Source: Streptomyces sp. WM4235
Lineage (GTDB): Bacteria > Actinomycetota > Actinomycetes > Streptomycetales > Streptomycetaceae
NCBI RefSeq assembly: GCF_001279725.1
Contig: NZ_LGDE01000001.1
Coordinates: 186,001 to 250,000 of the forward strand
DNA length: 64,000 bases
Direction: 5' to 3'
The position numbers and the translations under genes are program-made. Positions 57,813 through 64,000 of this stretch are shown here, piece by piece. The notes below the pieces were generated by a model. That model did not search any database. It was not told where the DNA came from and saw only the letters and a program-made list of their open reading frames with translations. Positions within the stretch are counted from its first letter, which is position 1; the number at the start of each line of letters is the position of its first letter.

Positions 57813-58297
57813 CCTCGAACGTCCCCGCCCCCGGTCACCCCCCGGTGACCGGGAGCGCCCCGGCGCCCCGGAGCACCCGACGGGAACAGCTGGGGCAGAT
57901 CGTCCGCTTCGCCCTGGTGGGCGGCGTCAACACCGTGACCTTCTTCGGCATCTACCTGCTCCTGCACCCGTGGATGCCGTACTTCGCCGCGTACACGCTC
58001 GCCTTCCTGCTGTCGATGGTCGGCTCGTTCTTCATGAACACCTACTTCACCTACCGGACCCGGCCCACGTGGAAGAAGTTCGCGCTCTTCCCGCTGACGA
58101 ACATCACCAACTACGTGATCCAGTCGGTCGGCCTGTTCGCCCTGGTGCAGTGGGCCGGCATGGACGACCGGATCGCCCCGCTCGTGGCGGCCGTCGTGGC
58201 CATCCCGTTCACCTTCCTGCTGTCCCGCAAGATCCTGGTCCCGGGCGCCGCGGCCGCGGCGGAAGCCGAGCCGGTCCGCGGTCCGTCCACCCTCTGA
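57809..58297 (+). CDS. GtrA family membrane protein
   Basis: 162 aa with four hydrophobic helices (about 31-48, 58-76, 94-114, 122-145) and the family motif RFALVGGVNTVTFFGIYLLL. Presumed to move polyprenyl-phosphate-linked sugar across the membrane. Starts inside the stop of the GT2 (ATGA overlap), so it is translated with it. The N-terminal 25 residues are Pro/Ala-rich. Confidence 0.9.
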   Translation: MTSNVPAPGHPPVTGSAPAPRSTRREQLGQIVRFALVGGVNTVTFFGIYLLLHPWMPYFAAYTLAFLLSMVGSFFMNTYFTYRTRPTWKKFALFPLTNITNYVIQSVGLFALVQWAGMDDRIAPLVAAVVAIPFTFLLSRKILVPGAAAAAEAEPVRGPSTL

Positions 58298-58394
58298 AAC
58301 CCGCGCGCGGCCCCGAAGGGCCACCCCGTAGATTGAGTTCCCGGCACCTGCGGCAAGGCGCCGGGAACATCAGGCAAGGGGCAAGGGGACAGAC

Positions 58395-59522
58395 GTGTCA
58401 GCGGCTAGGCAGAGCGTCGTGGACGCCCGCAGGATCGTGGTCAAGGTCGGCTCCTCCTCCCTGACCACCGCCACCGGCGGGCTCGACGCCGACCGGGTGG
58501 ACGCCCTGGTCGACGTACTGGCCAAGGCCCGCAGCGGCGGCGAGAAGGAGATCGTCCTGGTCTCCTCCGGCGCCATCGCCGCCGGACTCTCCCCGCTGGG
58601 CCTGCGCCGCCGACCCACCGACCTGGCCCGCCAGCAGGCCGCCGCCAGCGTCGGACAGGGCCTGCTCGTCGCCCGGTACACCGCGTCCTTCGCCCGCTAC
58701 GGCGTCCGCGTCGGCCAGGTCCTCCTGACCACCGACGACACCAGCCGGCGCGCGCACTACCGCAACGCCTACCGGACGCTGGACCAGCTCCTCGCCATGG
58801 GCGCGCTCCCGGTCGTCAACGAGAACGACACCGTCGCCACGGACGAGATCCGGTTCGGCGACAACGACCGGCTCGCCGCCCTGGTCGCCCACCTCGTCCG
58901 CGCCGACCTGCTCGTGCTGCTGTCCGACGTGGACGGCCTCTACGACGGCGACCCCTCGCTCCCCGGCACCACCCGCATCGACGAGGTGCGCGGCCCCGAG
59001 GACATCGCGCACGTCTCCATCGGCAGCGCCGGCAAGGCGGGCGTGGGCACCGGCGGCATGGTCACCAAGGTCGAGGCCGCCCGCATCGCGGCGGCCGCCG
59101 GCATCCCCGTCGTCCTCACCTCCGCCAGCCAGGCCACCGACGCCCTCGCCGGGCGCGGCACGGGCACCCTCTTCCACTCCACGGGCCGCCGCTCGGCGGA
59201 CCGGCTGCTCTGGCTCCAACACGCCTCCACCCCCCAGGGGCACCTCGTACTGGACGACGGGGCGGTGCGCGCCGTCACCGAACGCGGCAGTTCCCTGCTG
59301 GCCGCAGGCATCGCCGGCGTCGAGGGTGACTTCGTCGCCGGGGACCCGGTCGAACTGCGCGCCACCGACGGCCGCGCCGTGGCCAGGGGGCTGGTCAACT
59401 TCGATGCCAAGGAACTCCCGCAGCTCCTCGGCCGCTCCACTCGCGAGCTCGCGCGGGAGCTCGGACCCGCGTACGAGCGGGAGGTCGTCCATCGTGACGA
59501 TCTGGTCCTGCTGCAGGGCTGA
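58395..59522 (+). CDS. proB: Glutamate 5-kinase
   Basis: First enzyme of proline synthesis, making glutamyl 5-phosphate; 375 aa. Amino-acid-kinase domain: IVVKVGSSSLT near residue 13, SSGAIAAGL near 57, and the substrate loop GDNDRLAALVAHL near 156. The C-terminal PUA domain occupies about 280-375. GTG at 58395 lies behind AAGGGG. A TAGATT -10-like box is at 58329-58334. It is separated from proA by the 140-aa hypothetical. Confidence 0.96.
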   Translation: MSAARQSVVDARRIVVKVGSSSLTTATGGLDADRVDALVDVLAKARSGGEKEIVLVSSGAIAAGLSPLGLRRRPTDLARQQAAASVGQGLLVARYTASFARYGVRVGQVLLTTDDTSRRAHYRNAYRTLDQLLAMGALPVVNENDTVATDEIRFGDNDRLAALVAHLVRADLLVLLSDVDGLYDGDPSLPGTTRIDEVRGPEDIAHVSIGSAGKAGVGTGGMVTKVEAARIAAAAGIPVVLTSASQATDALAGRGTGTLFHSTGRRSADRLLWLQHASTPQGHLVLDDGAVRAVTERGSSLLAAGIAGVEGDFVAGDPVELRATDGRAVARGLVNFDAKELPQLLGRSTRELARELGPAYEREVVHRDDLVLLQG

Positions 59523-59606
59523 GGTTCGGCAAAACCGCCGCGCGTCCGGCCGAGGACTGGTCAACTGTGGGGGGCGGACACGCGTAGCGCAGACAGGAGG
59601 CGGCTG

Positions 59607-60029
59607 GTGAGACGAGCGCTGACCAGCGTCGGCACCGGGGACGGTGACGGCGGCGTTGGCGGGGGCGGCAACGGGGACGGGCCGGACACCTCTCGCCTCT
59701 GGCACGTCACCCTGAGCGTCTCCGGCAAGCCGGCGCCGTTGTCCGAGGTCCGGCGCGGGCTGGAACAGCTCGCCCACGACCATCCCTTCCTGCTGACCAG
59801 CCGGTACGCCGACGACCACGCCGAGATCCGGTACTGGGAGGAAGCCCGCGACCTGCACGACGCGGCCGCCGTCGCCCTGCGGCTCTGGGGCGAACACCGG
59901 TCCTCGGCGCAGCTTCCGCCCTGGGAGATCGTCGGCCTGGAGGTCATCGACCGCGCGACCTACCACCAACGCGTGGCGGAGGGCTACGGCCCGCCCCCGG
60001 CCCACCCGGTGGGCGTGCACCCCTACTGA
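59607..60029 (+). CDS. Conserved hypothetical between proB and proA
   Basis: 140 aa. A Gly/Asp-rich N-terminal 30 residues is followed by a compact domain, LWHVTLSVSGKPAPLSEV to YHQRVAEGYG, with regular alternation of strands and helices and conserved Trp (YWEEARDLHDAAAVALRLW). No catalytic residues stand out. GTG at 59607 has AGGAGG 6 nt upstream, so it is well translated. Position between proB and proA suggests co-transcription, but a role in proline synthesis is not shown. I do not recognise the family. Confidence 0.78.
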   Translation: MRRALTSVGTGDGDGGVGGGGNGDGPDTSRLWHVTLSVSGKPAPLSEVRRGLEQLAHDHPFLLTSRYADDHAEIRYWEEARDLHDAAAVALRLWGEHRSSAQLPPWEIVGLEVIDRATYHQRVAEGYGPPPAHPVGVHPY

Positions 60030-60160
60030 GCCCGAGGACGGGCCCGGGGAGGGCCCCCGCGAGACGGACCGGCCCGCGAGCCGGCCGCCCCGGGGTGGCC
60101 CGTCGCGCAGTGGGCCGTCTCGCGGGGTGAAACCCCGTCGGCCCGGCCCGGACCGGGGCA

Positions 60161-60166
60161 TACCCT
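60161..60166 (+). promoter_or_regulatory. -10 box for leaderless proA mRNA
   Basis: TACCCT ends 7 nt before the ATG at 60174 and no Shine-Dalgarno sequence is present. Confidence 0.5.
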
Positions 60167-60173
60167 GGGCCGC

Positions 60174-61457
60174 ATGACCTCGCTCGACGACGCCACCGCA
60201 GCCTCCCCCGTGATCGCCACCGCGCAAGCCGCCCGGACGGCCGCCGCAGCCATCGCCCCACTCCCGCGGTCCGCCAAGGACACGGCCCTCCTGGCCATCG
60301 CGGACGCGCTGGAGGCCCGTACCGCGGAGATCGTCGAGGCCAACGCCCTCGACACCGACAAGGCCAGGGAGGCGGGCACGAGCGAGACCGTCATCGACCG
60401 CCTCACCCTGACCCCCGAGCGCGTCGCCGCCATCGCCTCCGACGTCCGCGACGTGGCCGCCCTCCCCGACCCCGTCGGCGAGGTCGTCCGCGGCTCCACC
60501 CTCCCCAACGGCATCGACCTCCGCCAGATCCGGGTACCGCTCGGCGTCGTCGGCATCATCTACGAGGCCCGCCCCAACGTCACCGTCGACGCCGCCGCGC
60601 TCTGCCTCAAGTCCGGCAACGCCGTGCTGCTGCGCGGCAGTTCCTCCGCCTACGCCTCCAACAGCGCCCTCGTCGCCATCCTCCGGGACGCCATCGAGTC
60701 CGCCGGACTGCCCGCCGACGCCATCCAGCTCGTCCCCGGCGAGTCCCGCGACTCCGTCCGCGAGCTGATGCGCGCCCGCGGCCTCGTCGACGTGCTGATC
60801 CCGCGCGGTGGAGCCTCGCTCATCAAGACCGTTGTCGAGGAGTCCATCGTCCCGGTCATCGAGACCGGCACGGGCAACTGCCACGTCTACGTCGACGCCC
60901 AGGCCGACCTCGGCATGGCCGTGGACATCCTCGTCAACTCCAAGGCGCAGCGCCCCTCGGTCTGCAACTCCGCCGAGACCCTCCTCGTCCACCGGGACAT
61001 CGCCGCCGCGTTCCTGCCGCTCGCCCTCGACGCCCTCGCGGACGCCGGAGTGACCGTCCACGGCGACGGCGAGGTCCTCGCGTACGCCGAGGGGACCAAG
61101 GTCACCGCACTGCCCGCTACCGACGAGGACTGGGCGGCCGAGTACCTGTCCTACGACATCGCCGCGGCCGTCGTGGACTCCCTCGACGACGCCGTCACGC
61201 ACATCCGCCGTTGGACCTCGGGGCACACCGAGGCGATCGTCACCACCTCGCAGGCCGCCGCGCGCCGCTTCACCCAACTGGTCGACTCGACCACGGTGGC
61301 GGTGAACGCCTCCACCCGCTTCACGGACGGTGGTCAGTTCGGCTTCGGCGCGGAGATCGGCATCTCCACGCAGAAGCTGCACGCCCGGGGCCCGATGGGC
61401 CTTCCGGAGCTCACCTCCACCAAGTACATCGTCACCGGCGACGGTCACGTCCGGTAG
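60174..61457 (+). CDS. proA: Gamma-glutamyl phosphate reductase
   Basis: Aldehyde-dehydrogenase-superfamily enzyme that reduces glutamyl 5-phosphate with NADPH; 427 aa. The catalytic Cys264 lies in [30 protein letters not shown] and [17 protein letters not shown] are family segments. ATG at 60174 is probably leaderless. With proB it supplies the first two steps of proline biosynthesis. Confidence 0.97.
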   Translation: MTSLDDATAASPVIATAQAARTAAAAIAPLPRSAKDTALLAIADALEARTAEIVEANALDTDKAREAGTSETVIDRLTLTPERVAAIASDVRDVAALPDPVGEVVRGSTLPNGIDLRQIRVPLGVVGIIYEARPNVTVDAAALCLKSGNAVLLRGSSSAYASNSALVAILRDAIESAGLPADAIQLVPGESRDSVRELMRARGLVDVLIPRGGASLIKTVVEESIVPVIETGTGNCHVYVDAQADLGMAVDILVNSKAQRPSVCNSAETLLVHRDIAAAFLPLALDALADAGVTVHGDGEVLAYAEGTKVTALPATDEDWAAEYLSYDIAAAVVDSLDDAVTHIRRWTSGHTEAIVTTSQAAARRFTQLVDSTTVAVNASTRFTDGGQFGFGAEIGISTQKLHARGPMGLPELTSTKYIVTGDGHVR

Positions 61458-61534
61458 TCGGTCCGCACACCCCGGGCGGCCGGAATTCGGCGGACACCCT
61501 GCCCAAAGCGGCCCCCCAGGTCTACGCTGGTCCC

Positions 61535-62095
61535 GTGCCGGACGACGTGGGGGGCAAGCCGTTCCCGGACGACGGGGAGCCCGACGACGACCGCGGAGGC
61601 GCGGATCAGCACTTCGCCTCCGTGGTGTTCGACGAGGCCTTCGTCCGGAACGCCGAGATCCATGAACCGAGCGCGGCCGAGCGTCAGCGGGCCGCCGACC
61701 GGGCGCGTGCCGAGGCCGAGGCCGCACGCGTGGCGGGCGGCTGGACGACCGAGGACGACCACGACGGCTACTCCTACGGCCACCCCGACGGGTACGGCCT
61801 CGACGAGCCCGGCTGGGAACACGGCCCCCACGGCCACGGCCACGGCTACGCGGAAGGGCCTTACGGGGTCTACGGCGGCAGCATGCGCCCCTACCGCGGC
61901 CGGGCACCCTGGCTGCGCCCCGTCGCCTGGGTGCTCGCCTTCGTGATGGGCCTCGGAATGATCGCGCTCGCCTTCAGCGCCGTGTACCGCAGCGCCTCAG
62001 GAGACGCGGACCACGCACCCGCCCCAGCCAGCACTCCGCAGCGCGAAGTCACCGGCGTCGGAGCGTTTACGTACCCCGTCGGCCGCCAACCCTGA
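61535..62095 (+). CDS. Single-pass membrane protein with twin motif (hypothetical)
   Basis: 186 aa from GTG 61535, probably leaderless (TACGCT 7 nt upstream). The N-terminal cytoplasmic part is acidic and contains SVVFDEAFVRNA-EIHEP-SAAER at residues 29-50, then a Gly/His/Tyr-rich linker, a transmembrane helix at 128-151 and a 35-residue outer tail. The motif recurs at the same positions in the next gene, so the two share a domain. No function known. In S. coelicolor the genes at this place have, as far as I recall, been linked to the spore-wall complex, but I cannot verify that for this protein. Confidence 0.78.
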   Translation: MPDDVGGKPFPDDGEPDDDRGGADQHFASVVFDEAFVRNAEIHEPSAAERQRAADRARAEAEAARVAGGWTTEDDHDGYSYGHPDGYGLDEPGWEHGPHGHGHGYAEGPYGVYGGSMRPYRGRAPWLRPVAWVLAFVMGLGMIALAFSAVYRSASGDADHAPAPASTPQREVTGVGAFTYPVGRQP

Positions 62096-62162
62096 AAGTA
62101 CGCCCCGCTTGCGTTCACCGGATTCGGGGGCTTCTCTGAAGCGGGGACAGCGGGGAGAAGCG

Positions 62163-63332
62163 ATGGCCGTTCCAGGAGACCCACCCAACGGCGCCCCCGA
62201 CGGCATCGGCGAGGGCGATGACGAGTTCCGGTCGGACGAGTACCGGTCGGTCGTGTTCGACGAGGACTTCGTGCGGGCTGCCCGCCTCCAGGAGTACTCC
62301 GCCGAGGAACGCATGGGCGAGCACGCCCGGGCGGTCCGCAGCCGGTCCCTCTGGTCGGGAGGCGGCTCCTCGGGCCACCGCGACGGCGCACCGAGCCGCG
62401 GTGCCCGGCAGGGCCTGCTGCTCGTGCTCCTCATCGCCACGGCCTTCGCCGCCGCCGTCTACATGGGCCTGCGCAACCCGTACGTGCCCGCGCCCGGCAC
62501 CACCGCGGAACCGCTCGCGGCCACCGTCGTCCCGCTCGCGCCGACCACCGTCGTGCCCGGCGGGAACCCGGCCGACCTGTTCGCGAAGAGCCCGGCGGCC
62601 GAGTACCGCATCGGAGCGGCCGGGATCACCCTGCCGGCCGTACGCCGCACCCACCATTTCAGCGAGAGCCAGATCGTCTCCGCGCTGTCCATCGCCAAGG
62701 ACTACCTGGTGCAGTCGGCGCTGGACCCGGACGTGCTCGCCGGGACCGCCTCACGGCCCGTACGGGTGCTGCTCGACCCCGACCAGCTCGCGCAGTTCGA
62801 CCGGAGCATGACCGCGCCCGTCGGCGACGGGCGGCACGCCGCCACCGGATGGCTGGTGCGCTTCGATCCCGCCGTCGCCGCCGTGGCCGACCCCAGGGTC
62901 CGGGTGAGCGGCATCCTCGCCTACCAGGAGATTTCCGCCCAGGTGCTGGAGGTCACCACCGACCACACCTTCGTCTACGCCGTACGCTCCGCCGGCCGGC
63001 AGCCGTCGGCCGCCGAGGGTGCCTCGCTCTTCACCGTCCGGCGGGAACTGCGGCTGCGGCTCGACCGCGAGGACCTCGTCGCACGCCGGGCGGAGCTGGC
63101 CTCCGCCTACGTGATGGCAGGCCCCCAGGACTGCGCCTCCGAGCCCGCGGCGGCCTTCCGGCCGATGCTCGCCGGGGCCGCACCCACCACCGTCGGCCCG
63201 GCCGCGAGCGACCCGTACGCCACCGGTCACCCGCGGCGCACCGCCGGGCTCTGCGGGATCCTGGCGCAGCCCACGAACCCCCAGGACCCTCCGCCGGCAG
63301 CCGTCGGCCCCGTCAGCCCGGCTGTTCCGTAG
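62163..63332 (+). CDS. Membrane protein with twin motif and large outer domain
   Basis: 389 aa. Residues 29-50 hold SVVFDEDFVRAA-RLQEY-SAEER, the motif also found in the preceding protein. One membrane helix lies at 84-102. About 285 residues follow outside, with beta-strand-like segments (VRVLLDPDQLAQFD, GWLVRFDPAVAAVAD, TFVYAVRSAG) and a C-terminal Cys pair. No catalytic motif. GGGGAGAAGCG precedes ATG 62163. Its end overlaps the converging M48 gene by 20 bp. Function unknown; probably an envelope-acting partner of the upstream protein. Confidence 0.8.
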   Translation: MAVPGDPPNGAPDGIGEGDDEFRSDEYRSVVFDEDFVRAARLQEYSAEERMGEHARAVRSRSLWSGGGSSGHRDGAPSRGARQGLLLVLLIATAFAAAVYMGLRNPYVPAPGTTAEPLAATVVPLAPTTVVPGGNPADLFAKSPAAEYRIGAAGITLPAVRRTHHFSESQIVSALSIAKDYLVQSALDPDVLAGTASRPVRVLLDPDQLAQFDRSMTAPVGDGRHAATGWLVRFDPAVAAVADPRVRVSGILAYQEISAQVLEVTTDHTFVYAVRSAGRQPSAAEGASLFTVRRELRLRLDREDLVARRAELASAYVMAGPQDCASEPAAAFRPMLAGAAPTTVGPAASDPYATGHPRRTAGLCGILAQPTNPQDPPPAAVGPVSPAVP

Positions 63333-64000
63333 CGCCGCCGGGGGAGCCCTTGCCCTCGCCGGCGCCCGCGGAACCGTTCGCCGCGCCGGCCCCGGCGCCG
63401 GTGAACTTGTCCCGGAGCTTGCCGCCCAGGTCACCCGCACCGCCGGCGAGGTCGCCGACGAGCTTCATCAGCGGGTCCTTGCTCGTGCGCACCGAGTCGG
63501 CGTAGTGCGAGGCGGACTGCCGGAAGGAGTCGCTCACCGAGGCGTCCTTGTCCTCGTCCCGCCTCGGGTAGTGGCCGTCCATGATCCGCTGGTAGTCGCG
63601 GTTCTGCGACCACTTCTTCAACTCGGCCGCGCGGACCGTGGTGAAGGGGTGCGAACGCGGCAACACGTTGAGGATCTTCAGCACGGAGTCGCGCAGGTCC
63701 CCGCTCGACTCGTACTCCTCGGCCTGGGCCAGGAAGGCGTCCACGTTCATCTCGTGCAGGTGGTTGCCGCCCGCGATCTTCATGAGGCCGCGCATCGAGG
63801 CGTTCACGTCCTGACCCACCAGCAGTCCGGCCCGGTCCGCCGACAGCTCGGACTTGCGGAACCACTCCCGCAGCGCGGTGACGAGCGCCATGATCGCCAC
63901 ATTGCCCAGCGGGATCCACGCGACCTTCATCGCCAGACCCGTCAGGAACAGCAGGACCGTGCGGTAGACGGCGTGCCCGGACAGCGCGTGGCCCACCTCG
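63313..64000 (-). CDS. M48 family metalloprotease, 5' end outside window
   Basis: Partial. At the window edge the frame reads E-V-G-H-A-L-S-G-H, which with a His just outside would be the HExxH zinc motif of M48 peptidases. Hydrophobic helices follow, then ELSADRAGLL (third metal ligand region) and a hydrophilic C-terminal half ending in a Gly/Ala-rich, disordered tail. HtpX/Ste24-type membrane peptidases act in membrane protein quality control. N-terminal part lies beyond base 64000. Its 3' end overlaps the gene at 62163-63332 by 20 bp on the opposite strand. Confidence 0.9.
   Translation of the reverse strand, partial: EVGHALSGHAVYRTVLLFLTGLAMKVAWIPLGNVAIMALVTALREWFRKSELSADRAGLLVGQDVNASMRGLMKIAGGNHLHEMNVDAFLAQAEEYESSGDLRDSVLKILNVLPRSHPFTTVRAAELKKWSQNRDYQRIMDGHYPRRDEDKDASVSDSFRQSASHYADSVRTSKDPLMKLVGDLAGGAGDLGGKLRDKFTGAGAGAANGSAGAGEGKGSPGGATEQPG

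Noticed and set aside
58398..61907. Open frame of about 1170 codons antisense to proB-proA
   Set aside because: Composition typical of GC antisense shadow; no family features.

Overview
The window is a high-GC actinobacterial chromosome segment, almost certainly from Streptomyces or a close relative. The evidence is GC-rich third codon positions, many GTG starts, the tandem clpP1-clpP2 pair after tig, an mreBCD-PBP2-RodA cluster beside ndk and folC, an RNase E with very long low-complexity arms next to rplU-rpmA-obg, and the proB-proA neighbourhood. It is mostly ordinary core genome. I see no prophage, insertion sequence, CRISPR array or secondary-metabolite cluster.

Layout. 1-4.8 kb: three paralogous amino-acid permeases on the minus strand (the first cut by the window edge), with bioY inserted on the plus strand. 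5-9 kb: rpiB, a Nei/Fpg-type DNA glycosylase, an Eis-like acetyltransferase and a membrane-anchored SpoIIE-type phosphatase. 9.1-14.7 kb: a MacB-like ABC exporter pair, a PLP decarboxylase translationally coupled to a MESH1-like HD hydrolase, and a 64-aa membrane protein. 15-20.1 kb: divergent tRNA-Gly and tRNA-Pro, then tig, clpP1-clpP2 and clpX (protein folding and turnover). 20.2-28.9 kb: a Pro/Gln-rich membrane protein, valS, an orphan histidine kinase, a second MreB-family gene divergent from folC, a DUF4233 gene and ndk. 29.2-35.4 kb: mreB-mreC-mreD-PBP2-rodA, the cell/spore wall elongation machinery. 35.5-41.2 kb: a CYTH-CHAD protein, a B12-binding radical SAM protein, a repeat-built hydrophobic protein and a DUF2344 protein. 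41.5-47.7 kb: rne, rplU, rpmA, obg. 47.8-58.3 kb: envelope glycopolymer genes, namely three GT2 proteins (one fused to a CDP-glycerol glycerophosphotransferase domain), a GT4, galE, a DPM1-like GT2 and a GtrA protein. 58.4-64 kb: proB, a small conserved hypothetical, proA, two tandem membrane proteins that share an N-terminal motif, and a partial M48 metalloprotease.

Functionally, two wall-related blocks (mre/PBP2/RodA and the teichoic-acid-like glycosyltransferases) sit either side of housekeeping RNA, ribosome and protease genes. Many starts lack a Shine-Dalgarno sequence but have a TANNNT box 6-7 nt upstream, which suggests widespread leaderless transcription. The most unusual items are the repeat-built hydrophobic protein at 39259-40323, the possible CTG start of the DUF2344 gene at 40409, and the twin-motif protein pair at 61.5-63.3 kb.
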